DNA from: Tetrapyrgos nigripes
Lineage: Eukaryota; Basidiomycota; Agaricomycetes; Agaricales; Campanellaceae
NCBI GenBank assembly: GCA_013368315.1
Contig: JAACJM010000022.1
Coordinates: 670,765 to 734,764, forward strand
Direction: 5' to 3'
Length of the DNA stretch: 64,000 nt
Both the position numbers and the translations under genes were made by a program. Under the pieces are notes generated by a model. It saw only the letters and a list, made by a program, of their open reading frames with translations. It had not been told where the DNA came from and searched no databases. Positions 52,301 to 64,000 of this stretch are shown here, piece after piece. Within the stretch, counting starts at the first letter, position 1; each line of letters starts with the position of its first letter.

Positions 52301-55300
52301 GGAATATTGTGTTTACCCTTTTGCCAAGCCATCCAATCTGCTGAAGCCAGTATTCCACATCTTTGCTCTGCTGACAATGTCTAAGATATTGAGGTCCTAG
52401 CATATCAACTTCTCCATATTCATCCATTTCTTCATATTCACCATAGTGTTCTGCAGAATCATGGCTTGGATCATTTATTATATTATTCAATGATTTTGGA
52501 ATTGATTCAAAGGAAAATCCTGTTTTTTTTAGTTGCAAATGAAAGTCATCACGAGCGTCCTAGCATTCATACTTTAAATTAAAGTTGCTTATTATTTCTT
52601 TCTGTCTCTGTGTAAATCCAAACTGTTCAAAGCTATCTGACCAATTTTCATTGGAGTTTTTTAAATCATTCCCATGTCTCCATGGCTTAAATAAACATAG
52701 CATAGTCAAAAAGTAAAAGTCTTCATCACCTTGATTCTTTCGGGGTAGGGAACCTCCTTTGAAGTTAAGAACAATATGGTGCTGTTTGCTGCTATCACAA
52801 AAAGCTTCATGTGTTGAGTATTGAGGATGTTCACTTTGGAATTTATGATATCCTTTGGATGTAGTGTGGTCACTTGTTATATCCACCATCTCAACATCTT
52901 TTGTAACATCATGAGAGACATGAGTTTTTCTTGGCTTTGGACGTTTTTGGACATTTGCAGTTTGTATCCATTCATATAAACTCATGGATTCATACTCTGC
53001 AGGTCTGAATCTGTAATTATCAACCTGTGATGTTCCATATATTTTTTGTCGGTTTGTTTTCAATACTAATTTTTCTGCATTTTGTGAATCTTCCAGATGT
53101 GATACTGTGTACTGAGATGGAGCCTTGCTGGTTGACATATCCTGTAAAGTGCAGTGCTTCACAGAGTCTGCTTCAAGATCTAGTTGGATAGCTGCAACAT
53201 ATGTCTGCCACCAAAAGTCAATGAATGAATGACTGACATAGTGGTCTGGTAGACCCAATAAATACAGTGATGCAAGGGGACTTCCTATTTCGAGTTTGGT
53301 TTGTAAGCTATTGACCAACTGCATTAGAAGTGTTCGTGTAGTATACTCAGGATCTTCTGTAGTATTAAGAATATCAGCATTTTTCTCCAGAATATCAGAT
53401 AATAAGGAAAAAATTTGATGAGTTTTTAAGGATTGCTTTGTGATGTAATCTGAAACATATGCCACAATTGCCTTGATTGAAGTGCCTGACATTAGACTAG
53501 TAACATCAGTATTTGCCCTGATAGCATAAGTCAGTTCAGCAGTGATTGTATTCATCATGGGTTCCAGCTTTTTAAGATTAAGATGCCCATCTTTCATGTC
53601 AAAGTGACTTTCTGAGAATGTGTCTCGTGGAAATCTTTTCACACATTCACCCTCTTTGTTCTGACAGCCTCTATAAGCACTTCTTTTTATAGCTATAGTG
53701 CTTGCATTGTCACCTCGATTTATAGTATTCTCATTATTATACATTGATTTACATGTATGTACATTAGAGCGAAGTAAGATATCATCAACTGTTTCCTCAT
53801 ATTTAGACCACCAGCTTTTTAATTCAACACACTTTTCACAGAGCTGAATAACATTTTTTTTACTGTCTGCACTACAGTTGCAGAAAGCTGGGGGCATATC
53901 TGGTAAGATTTGTGTAGGATCCTGATAGTCCATTGACACTTTAGGAGGCTGCTCAGTAAATATATCATGAACACCTGTTCTTGGTATATGCACATGTGGG
54001 ATTTTTTCCTTGATTTCAGCATGACTACCTGTTAAAAACTCTCCTCTATGCACACTTTCCAGATAATCAATCAGTGCTTGTTGAAACTCAGAATCATTAT
54101 TCATAATTCTGTCTCGCATTTGTTGAGGAGTTAGTGCTGCTCGGATCCATAATAATAGATGCAAATGGAGTGTGAGTCTTCCTTGCTGCTCAACTGTTCC
54201 ATAGTATGCAGCTGTATCTCCAAATATACCACTGTGGTCAGATTTTACACCTAAAATGTGAAGTAGAAACATTTCAACCATGAAGTTGAAAAATTTTGCA
54301 GCTGCCACAGGATTTTCCGCAATTAATTTATAACGCTCATTATAGGATCTGAGCTCTGGACTAAATGTTGTCTTGGTATCAGCAAAATATAGAGAGATAG
54401 GATGAAGATGATCTGCAGGAGATAGTGTGATAAACCAAACTGGGGTTCCCAGAAAAGAAATCAGAGACCAGATTTCATTTCGCATATTTTTCTTGCTAGT
54501 TAAGGATCCCTGAACTTGGCAGCTAACATAATCAATGTCATTTAATATGCTGAAACATTTTACCTCCTCAGGATTAGAGGGTACAACTTTTTCACCGTCA
54601 ATCATTCTTTGTGTTACTGTTTTGACAACAGAAGAATCCAAAGATGTAAGTCTTTCAACAACAGACTTAAAGTTTTTTCTTTTGGTAAGAATAAAGCTGC
54701 CAGTAGATGCATTTTTGATCTGACATATATTGAATGCTATCATTGGAAAATAAAGATCCTTTTGAAATCTTTTATCATAATATTGCAGCTTACTCTGAAT
54801 TTGTGCTTTTTCACTAAGCCTGCCTTCAATGTATTCATTTCCAAACCCACCATAGCCATATGGAAAAAGCCATGGAAACATGCTTGGGAATAATGAGGGA
54901 TTATTATATATGCTTTGGGGTGTAGGATCAGATCCAATTCCTAAAGTTTTTCCCCCAGTATGCAAATGGTAGAGTGCAAATGCCTTCAGCTTATTTACAT
55001 CAGCATCTTTATACTCTTCACCACTGAGACCATGAACAACAAATGGGCAAGGGCCTGAATCTGTGCCTTCAGTTTCATCTGTATCATGAACACTCATTGT
55101 TAAAGGATCTTTGATAAGTTCTTCAGTCTCTGACTTCATATATTGAATTTCAATAGGGATTCCGTGCTCTGGATAGGATGACAAATTTTCATTTGAAATG
55201 GTCAAGTCTTGATAGTCCTTATGATTCAATTTCAGCCATGTTAATGCATTAGCAACTGTATTTCTTCTAACTAATAAAGGAATTCTTTGTAATTCAGTTT

Positions 55301-56606
55301 TTGTAGGTTTTGCTGGACCCATAAACACAAATGCAAGAACTTCACTCAGCTCTTTTCTTGATGGTGGTAACACCTGATGAATAGTTGCAGTAGGATTTGC
55401 AAACATAACTGCATTTGCTATAAGTTTTCCTCTTCCAGATTTGACTCGAACTACACATCAATTGTGTCGAATTCGTGCTATAAGAAGTGACTCTGCATAA
55501 GTCAAATCCTGGAGCTCCTTAGGAACTTCTCCAATCCACTGGCCATTTGCAAGGGCTTTGATTGGAACACGATTATTCTTCAGAGCAGATTCACAATCTG
55601 TACAGACAGATTCACAATCTAATGCTAAAATTGGTGCAGTCAAACTTTCTACACTATCATTATTATTATTTCTTTCCTTTCTTGTCACATAGGGTCGAAT
55701 CAGTAAATCCCTATTAAGTACTGCTTCATCAAGTCTCTTTGTATCGGAGCACAGGACCAACTGACCACAGACAGCACATCCAACTTCCTCAAAATTTTCT
55801 GGTAAACAAGACTTAGCAATACCTGCAAGTATTTTATGTCGTAATCTGAGTGTTGGTGGCTTTGGAGGAAAAATTGTGCTGTGTTGGTTATGAGGAGTAT
55901 TTTTCTTTTTCTGGATTCTTCTATTTGTTTCCTTAGGGGGAGTATCATATATATTTCTCACTGAATTTTTCTGAGTTTTTCTCTCCATGTTTGGTTTGGG
56001 TACAAAGACATAGTGATAATCTTTACAGGAAGGTCCACATGGGTGAGTTGACAGCATCTGACGGATAGTCTCAATGACAGACTTCTTTGGTAAAATAATA
56101 TGATGCTTTTCAACCAGCATACGTAGTTTGTTTTTTGGTAATTGTGTAACCACTATATCAAGTGGAATGTTGTTACACAAAATATAGCTTGCATATTGTG
56201 GTGCTCTGATTGACTGCGGGACTACATCAGCTAGCTCAAATTCAGACTGATCTGATAAGGCAAAATTTTTCTCTAGCTGCATAAAAGTGGTGTAAGGCTG
56301 TAGCACTTCATAGGTTATCGGCTTGAGCTTGCCTCCACCTATTATGTTATACATATTTACTCTCTTAGAAATTGAGCGGGGGTTTTTGCTACAGTCAAAT
56401 TGACTGTATAGCTTCTGATAGTCATGTCTGCGCAAAAAAAATCTGATAATTGATAGAAACACCAACATAATTTCCAACTTCAGGTTGTGAAGACAAAACA
56501 GGAGATCATATTTGATGGTAACGCTGTGATTGAATTTGTCTGTGACATAACAATACTGCTGACTTTGGTTCTTATCATATTCAACATGGAACTTTGGAAA
56601 ACTCAA
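49317..56606 (-). pseudogene. Helitron Rep-helicase with C-terminal cysteine-protease-like domain, two in-frame stops
   Basis: One frame from 56606 to 49317 is interrupted only by TGA (55460-55458) and TAG (52562-52560), giving about 2,430 codons. The N-terminal third has a Cys-rich CAVCGQLVLC and CTDC. The Rep part has the HUH-type GRLTLHLHLLLW and the tyrosine motif AYVSDYITK. The SF1 helicase follows with Walker A GGMGGTGKSQ, Walker B FLDEISMI, GDFAQIPPVI, QNMRQTKES and YYTAFSRSSN. At about residue 795-1015 of the last frame is DWSCPYDTIFSVIFNLW and, later, YMGGHHFTCRF with IYYHDGI, a Cys...His arrangement like papain-fold/ubiquitin-hydrolase-type peptidases. The first stop sits in RIRHN-*-CVVRVKSGRGK, where Arg (CGA) is likely. 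The second sits in YEC-*-DARDDFH. Base composition is AT-richer than neighbouring genes. Helitrons transpose by rolling circle; this copy is almost complete but stopped. Exact ends were not found. Confidence 0.92.
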
Positions 56607-57399
56607 TGTACCACCATAAGGATAAGCATAAATTCAACATCCATTGGTCATATAAATCAAGATAATTTCCGAGGTAAAATCAATTTCCGGGCAAAATCAA
56701 TTTCCATTGGATGGTGCAGGGTGAGATTGACTGTAATCTGTAATATCATTGGTTTAAGAAACTTTGCTGTATGGAAAAAATGACGGACATCTGGGTTCAG
56801 AATGCTTAAATTTGAAAGTGGTTCATAGGCTTGTTGAGGACTTGTACTCTGAAACCAATGTAAGACAGTGAGGAACACTGAGCAAACCAGGTAGAAAGAA
56901 GTAGCGGCAAGCATGGTTGTGAGACCCGGTCAGGGAACGGTACGATGTGGTTTGAGTTAAAGAGACGTGGCAATTGATTTGATGACTCAAATGCATGGAC
57001 AATTCCGGCGGTCCCACAGTCTCGATGCAGAATATCAAAAAGGTGAGGCGTCAACGTTGGTTGTGTTGGCTTGACAACCATCTTCCGTTCTGTACAAAGA
57101 AGAAACCTCGAGAGGGGAGCCACATTGCATACTCTAATGTGGGCAGATGACCGACAACATATGCATATGTATATAAGTATATTTAAACTGAGTGGTATAT
57201 AATTTTGAGTAAGTACTGAGCCTCTATATGTACAAGCGAGCGAGTGACGATGCTAGAGTTCCCCATCAGCAAAAGTATTGGGACCGGGAGCATCACCAGT
57301 GAGCTTATCCTCCTCGTCACCAAATGCCTGAGACCTGGGAGTGGTGTAGTGACGAGCTTGTATGGGAGGAACAAGGCTGGTGGTAGCGATGTTCTTCCT
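56607..57399. other. Helitron 5' flank and unassigned sequence
   Basis: No TC-type Helitron start could be fixed. AAAATCAATTTCCGGGCAAA and AAATCAATTTCC form a short direct repeat at 56672-56705. A 105-codon minus frame (57123-56806) has no family signal. From about 57240 the minus strand belongs to the tail of the Hsp70 remnant, where the frame no longer matches Hsp70. Confidence 0.4.
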
Positions 57400-58680
<1,281 letters not shown>

Positions 58681-58699
58681 AATGCACACACCTAATGCA

Positions 58700-59540
58700 A
58701 ACCAATCGGCGAGGAAAGGCATCCTCGGAACCATCACCAAGTGAGCATGGTAGGATACCGGTAAGCTTACGGGCTTGAAAATTGGTGAACAGTAGACGAA
58801 TGAGAGTTTAAATATAATTTATGGCTGCAATAGAAGACTAAATTAGAAAGATGTCAACGAGGAAAGGACTGCATACACACACCTTGATTAGCATCCTGCT
58901 TCCCCTTAACCTTGGTTTTAGCTTCCTCATTCCTTCGCTCGCCCTCTGTCTCATTATTCACTCCTGTCCCAGGTACCCCAGATAAAGTCTTGATAAGTTA
59001 GTGGCCGTTTTCGCGTTTGATGTAAAGACGACGCATGCTGAGAATATCACAGAAGTCAGAGACGAGTTTGCAGCCAGAAGCAGAAAGGGTGTTTTTGTCT
59101 GTACACAGTAGTTAGCATACGGAAGTTTTGAAGGAAAGAAGAAACCGAGGCACACCTCTCAAAGGTCATGAGGGACAGGTAAGGGAACAGTGAGTAGGGT
59201 AGGAGAATATGGAATGAAAGATGAAGGAAGAGATAACGGGAAACGACGATTGATGGTTTTGTTTGTTTCCAACAAACAATGACATCACCACCTGGTGAGT
59301 CGTCTGAGTCAAATGTTTGCTACAAGGGCTGATGAAGGCTCTAACGACAAATCAACTTGTTGTTGTATGTATGTCGAACTCATATCCAGATAGTTGCGAG
59401 ATAATTCTGAGATCATTCAATCACATAGATTCTGTCTGTTTTATATACAAGAATGCGTATTCGAATAGTCATGGTAGAACATGACGAAGACAAGAAGCTG
59501 TTGAAGCTAACGACGACTAAAAACAGAGCCAAAAGCAATG
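58700..59540. other. Decayed 5' flank of the Hsp70 remnant; otherwise no feature
   Basis: A minus-strand stretch near 58880-58970 reads NNETEGERRNEEAKTKVKGK, a charged low-complexity sequence not typical of Hsp70. Nothing else is recognisable in 59150-59540. Confidence 0.35.
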
Positions 59541-59546
59541 CATCCA

Positions 59547-61320
59547 TCAAGTGGCAGGGGTACCAAGAACAATGACAAAACAAATATTAAAGTTGACCTT
59601 CAGTGGTGGACCCGCACGATTGTTGTTAGTGGACATGATGGTCGAACCAACGACAGCAAGAGAACCATGTGGAATCTCGCCACTCCAATGCGGTAAGGCA
59701 CTCACAATAGATGGAAGGTCTGCATTGACATTGAATCTTCCTGCAGCCTGAGTAGCGTCATAAATCGGCACTAAAAGACAGTCAGTAAGGAGTCATTAAT
59801 GAACTGATTACGCACAAACCTGATGCATCAAAAGGCAACGAGAAGGAATTAGAACCTGTTGAGGTAGACGAACTTGCTGTAGCAGAAGAAAATACTCGAT
59901 CTGCACCAGGGGAAGATGCTACAGAAATGATGAAATCATAGCTCAGCGACAAAGAGTTAGTGAGCTGAAAATAAGACTTACAAACTGGTGCATTCGAGAA
60001 TGCACTCTCTATTTGTGTGGAAAAAGAAAGCACGTCTGAGACAATCTCAGCAGCCATCTCATTGCGTCCTTCTCCCAGCAGCATGCTGACAACTGCAATC
60101 ACCCGATCTGCTTCTTGGGAATGTAGAATCCCGTCCAACTTGTGATAACGCTTCGGATCTTGAGTCTTGATCTGCGTGAAACCCACTAGATAAGAAGCCT
60201 CGACGAATATGGGGAATAATGCGATAGCTGTTTGTGGAGGAGATCGCACGTAAAGTACATTTCGGATTGAATTGCTTGAATGTCCACTGAATGCAGCAAG
60301 GTCTCGGGGGTTGATACGAGAAAGATTGACATAGCTTCCACATTGAACAAATTTGAAAAAGGAAATAAGAAATCTAACGCATATTAGCTGGTAAACAACT
60401 CAGATAATATGAAATCTCACTCAAAGTCGGATCCTGGTAACGTACGCCCCCACTCGGAAAATTTGACATTGCCTTTTCGGACTTGTGTCGATGACCACGA
60501 AATAAACTTGCCAGCACTAAATTAGTCTGCGTGAGTACTTAATTATCAACTACCCAGGGAAGGGATCACAAACATCAATGGTGGCAAAGCGCTGTAGTCA
60601 GTACCCTCTTTAACCAGTAGAACATCCTGCAGCTTCGGATCGGTCACTTGACAATCTTTGGGCAATGTGCTACCAATTTGTGGTACAATCAGCATGCGTG
60701 AATTGATGAATAAGTGAGATGAGGACATACACGGGTGCTGACAGTGTTTGAGTGCCTTCCCTCACTGCAGGCTGTATATTATGCAGGGCCAATCTTTCGG
60801 CAAACGACAATTTCGGCGGGGGTTGAACCGGATCCTTGGCCTTTGAAGAGGGAGTGTTCGGGGTACTGATCAACGCCATCTTGGAGGTAGCAGCAGATGA
60901 CTTTGACGGAGAGGGTGTCTCAGGGGTAACAGGCAACATCATTGTCTGGATTGAAGTATTGCTATGCGGAAAGTTTCAGTCATTAATAAAGCGTCGTTAC
61001 AGCCACGGAACATACCTCGGTGGTGTTTCATAAGCTGCTCGAACTGGTTCCGTCCTTGGTTGTTGAAAATCGAGGATCATCTAGGCGTTCTTTCAAGGCC
61101 TGCACATGACGGCTGGTACTGAAAATATGAGATGAGAACGACAGAATTTTTTGAAACAATACGTACACCACTACGTCGTCAAACTGATTGTGGGTTAAAA
61201 ATAGTTTTGCCGATTCCCAAATAACTTCGGGATCATGGTCGGTGTACAATCTGAAAGAAAGTTAGTGCGAAAGGAAGCCGGTACAGGTAAATCAGCATAC
61301 AGTTCTTTAACAAAAGACAT
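59547..61320 (-). CDS. Uncharacterised multi-exon host protein (~480 aa)
   Basis: From the ATG at 61320 exons join in phase: 61320-61301, 61250-61169, 61080-61016, then 60961 onward, with the stop at 59547. Upstream, 18-nt and 39-nt exons at 61540-61523 and 61465-61427 are also in phase (RRLYEF, LDSAIPNFPEQAL), so the true start may be higher. Protein pieces are LLYTDHDPEVIWESAKLFL, MILDFQQPRTEPVRAAYETP, a Ser/Pro-rich TPETPSPSKSSAATSK, PPPKLSFAERLALHNIQPAV, TLPKDCQVTDPKLQDVLLVK, YVNLSRINPRDLAAFSGHSS, IFVEASYLVGFTQIKTQDPK, and a C-terminal NVNADLPSIVSALPHWSGEI with VGSTIMSTNNNRAGPPLKVN. No known domain was recognised. The many small exons and open frames are typical of a working basidiomycete gene. 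I could not settle exon ends around 60360-60560. Confidence 0.6.
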
Positions 61321-61807
61321 AGTGACTTTGTAACCGAGTGAATTTGGTACCAAAGGCAACGCTTGACTAACGCAAATTTAGCTAAGTACTATAGGGACTC
61401 AATATGAGGGTAAACAACAGACTTACAGGGCTTGTTCAGGAAAATTAGGGATAGCACTGTCAAGACTGGAGATTGTGCATTGTAGTAAGAATCAGTGATG
61501 AAGGCATACATAAGTTGCTTACAATTCATAAAGTCGGCGCCTGTAAAAGAGACTGAGGTGAGCTCGTAAGTAACAGATGGATAGTTAGACCACGTACAAT
61601 GCCCAGAACATTGTTTTCTGGTTCCCGAATTTTGTCAACACTGCATGATGAATCATCCATGAGCCAATATGATCAGTGCGTAGTGACATGAACATAATTT
61701 ACATAGATCGCAAAATTCTGTAAGACCATCAGCATTGTATAGGATCTCGAAACTTGAAAGCAGGCAGAAAGACATACTGCAGAGAATCATCTTGAGTGGT
61801 ACTTGTG

Positions 61808-62623
61808 TCATGCAAAGCTGAAGATGAAGATGTTGGTATCGGCAGCAGGAGCGGGAGTGTCATTGAAAGCATAAGTGTATTGCAGGTTGGGCGGCGGATA
61901 CTGGAACGGTGGGGCTAGAGTCGGGTAGCTATAATTCAGTCTGAGAAACGTCAGTCTAGCCGAATAAGTCGCAAAGCCTATGCAATACCCATACATTCCA
62001 CTGTATAGAGACAGTCCATCAGACTGAGAAATATGTAGGCTGAAGAGGAGAAGTATGTAATCCGTACCTTGGGTTAAACGTAGGCTGATGCTGATCGGCG
62101 AGTCTAAAAATATCGGTCAGTCTGGATATGACCTAGTACATTCAAAAACATACAATGGTGTGATTGGATAGTTTGGGAGAAGCCTACATTAAAAGTTCGT
62201 GTATTAATGAACAACATGGTCTTTGGATATGCAAAATGTCATACGGTGTGGTAGCAGTAGATGCTGTGGCACTACTATATAGATACATAGATCAGAACAT
62301 GGCGGCAGACGAGGAAAATCAGTAATTACCTTTTATTTCGTTTGGGGGCTCCTGGGGGCTGAGCTGGGGCTGCCTGTGACCGTTTTGGTGTGACCACAAC
62401 CTGCATCAGAGGAATGGATGCTTTTCTGCGATCGCCTAGGAATTTGTGTAAATGGAACGGATAAAAAGAAATCAAAGTAAAGACTTACTTTCGTGTGGAA
62501 CGACGGAGAGTAGCAACGCCATCTACATAGTCCCCAAAAGTCTTCAATGTCGTCTTCCTGCGTACGTGGAGGAGTGTCAAAACTCTCAAGGCGAGGCTTT
62601 TTGGCTGTAGGCCCACGAGCCAT
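61808..62623 (-). CDS. Small 147-aa protein, seven exons including a 12-nt micro-exon
   Basis: Exons 62623-62527, 62435-62330, 62274-62245, 62183-62154, 62103-62068, 62000-61989 and 61940-61808 are fully phase-compatible. The start MARGPTAKKPRLESFDTPPR is basic and could be a nuclear signal. The middle has TPKRSQAAPAQPPGAPKRNK; the C-terminus is Tyr/Pro-rich (LNYSYPTLAPPFQYPPPNLQ, YTYAFNDTPAPAADTNIFIF). Five of the seven exons are shorter than 110 nt and one is 12 nt (G-M-Y). No family was recognised and the protein looks largely disordered. An alternative donor at the end of exon 1 would give a longer first exon but soon hits a stop. Confidence 0.55.
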
Positions 62624-62699
62624 GGCTTGGGGGATGTTGGGGAGAGTGCAGAAGTGGGCGACGCTTTTAAGGTATATATAGAGCGAGACATTCAGATCG

Positions 62700-63430
62700 A
62701 GGCAGTGTATAAAGGCCGAGGAGTGAAAATTTTACTGTTGCATTGACCTACAGATATGGAAGTTGTGCGTGTGATAATAACATATGCTGCAGCTACAGTA
62801 GCGTTAACGAATGACCACAAGGTAGACAGTGAATTGAAATTGACGTACAGGCCAGCCAAATTTTTTTTTGAAGCGTCATACTGAAATGTACAAGGTTCCC
62901 GAGCAATCTGTAAGGGTTCGTCCAACTGTACAATGTTCCTGAGTATTTGATAAGTGATGTGCTTGGTGAAAAATGTCAAGTGTACCGACGCAGCCGCTCT
63001 GATATGAGCTGAGCTTCTAGTGTGCTTAATCACAATGGAAAGGTGTCTCCATTCTAGGAAAAGAAGCTTGATGGATAGGGCGCATCGGCGTGGCTGTTTC
63101 AAGTTGAATACAAGAGGAAAATTTTTGCTCGGTTCATAGATAGGGTTCTTGGTATCCCTATGTGATTGTAGCGAAGTCAGGACATCGCTGCTGTGCTACC
63201 AGTAGGAACCGTCAAGCAACGGAGTCGGAGAAACAGGTTTTGACATGTGAAGCTTGAGAATTTGCAATAGGTTTACAGGTCAATACCACACATAGCATTG
63301 GACCCTTTGTCGGTCTACGAGTCATGAAGGTTGTGGTTAAGCCAAGTGGCGACATTCACAATTTTTTAAGGTTGCCATGTGGCAAAGTCAATTAATGATG
63401 TAATTGGACAGTTATGTACTCAATTCTAAT
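62700..63430. other. Intergenic
   Basis: A 136-codon minus frame (63102-62692) has no domain signal and an odd composition. I see no other feature. The space probably holds the promoter of the 62623 gene and the 3' region of the 63432 gene. Confidence 0.4.
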
Positions 63431-63431
63431 T

Positions 63432-64000
63432 CTATGTATTGTGGCTGGGCGCCATTCCCTCGTCGTCGCCAAGTCTTAGTCGAGCCATATCTTTGCGCAC
63501 TTTCAGCTGCTCATCAATATCCTCTTCGTCAGAACTGTTCTCATATCTCACGCGTTTCAAAAGGTTGCGTGGCAAAATGGGTGTGTCTTTTCTTGAAGAA
63601 AATGCACGGTTTCGGGCAACAGATGCAGCCTGAAGCAATGTAAGCAACAATGAAATTAGTTATAGGTCAAAAAAGTATGAAGCAGTACAAACCGTTGAAA
63701 CAGAATCATCCAACAATGCAATGGACCTTAAAACTGTAATCATCTTGTACGAATTATCTCGCTGCCGAATGGTAATTGCTGTAAACTGTATCTCTACAAT
63801 GTCGCCAATTGAAAGATCGGCGGGCGGGATGTCGGTGTACCTATGACGTGGTCAAGTTAAAATAATGTGGAATGGGAGAACAAAATGCAGACGTACCGCC
63901 ACTTCAAATTTTTACCTGACTTTGAAGCCTTCATATAAAGGACTGCGTTATCCTCAGTGTGCACCACTGTGCTCGTGATGAGTGACTGGAGAACGCTGTC
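63432..64000 (-). CDS. 3' end of an uncharacterised gene, runs off the window
   Basis: Three exons (64000-63897, 63840-63693, 63629-63432) are phase-compatible. They encode DSVLQSLITSTVVHTEDNAV, YTDIPPADLSIGDIVEIQFT, ITIRQRDNSYKMITVLRSIA, then RNRAFSSRKDTPILPRNLLK and an acidic tail RYENSSDEEDIDEQLKVRKD ending MAPSHNT. The SIGDIVEIQFT-ITIRQRD-YKMITVLRSIALLD part looks like one beta-rich domain. Family not recognised. The frame is open to the window edge. Confidence 0.65.

Overview
This window looks like a repeat-rich, gene-poor stretch of a filamentous basidiomycete (Agaricomycete-type) genome. The evidence is dense 45-65 bp GT-AG introns in almost every gene, interstitial (TTAGGG)n tracts, and a mix of hAT, Tc1-like, DIRS-like and Helitron elements. 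There is no bacterial gene organisation and no rRNA or tRNA gene was seen. Exon models below come from joining reading frames by hand; where I say exons are phase-compatible, I checked that the intron phases keep the frame.

Left part (1-15.5 kb): a long minus-strand gene at 8377-820 encodes two membrane segments, a ubiquitin-like domain, a low-complexity linker, a BED zinc finger and a hAT transposase. One exon of it is split by a 3.3-kb insertion (1336-4621). It also carries an in-frame TGA and lacks its C-terminus. A 383-aa multi-exon gene with 18-nt micro-exons follows at 9850-11371. At 14.1-15.5 kb is a decayed DIRS-type retroelement (RNase H plus tyrosine recombinase), truncated at an interstitial telomere tract.

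Middle (15.5-38 kb): two large fields of short perfect palindromes and tandem repeats (15.5-19.2 kb and 34.1-36.9 kb), each starting at a telomere-like G-rich tract. Between them are a 3.6-kb DNA transposon (23111-26731) with ~150-bp inverted ends that carries a Tc1-like transposase and a convergent second gene, a fragment of an OPT-type oligopeptide transporter gene, and a 693-bp near-perfect foldback element (33419-34111).

Right part (38-64 kb): inverted solo-LTR-like sequences, several copies of a dispersed element that begins TTACGAGGCC and carries a pol III B-box-like sequence, and a nearly complete 7.3-kb Helitron (49317-56606) with a C-terminal cysteine-protease-like domain and two in-frame stops. 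An Hsp70 pseudogene comes next, then what look like ordinary host genes at 59.5-64 kb.

Recurrent damage (CGA to TGA stops in hAT and Helitron, and Arg to Gln/His changes in the tyrosine recombinase) fits C-to-T decay of methylated or RIP-targeted repeats. This is inference from single copies.
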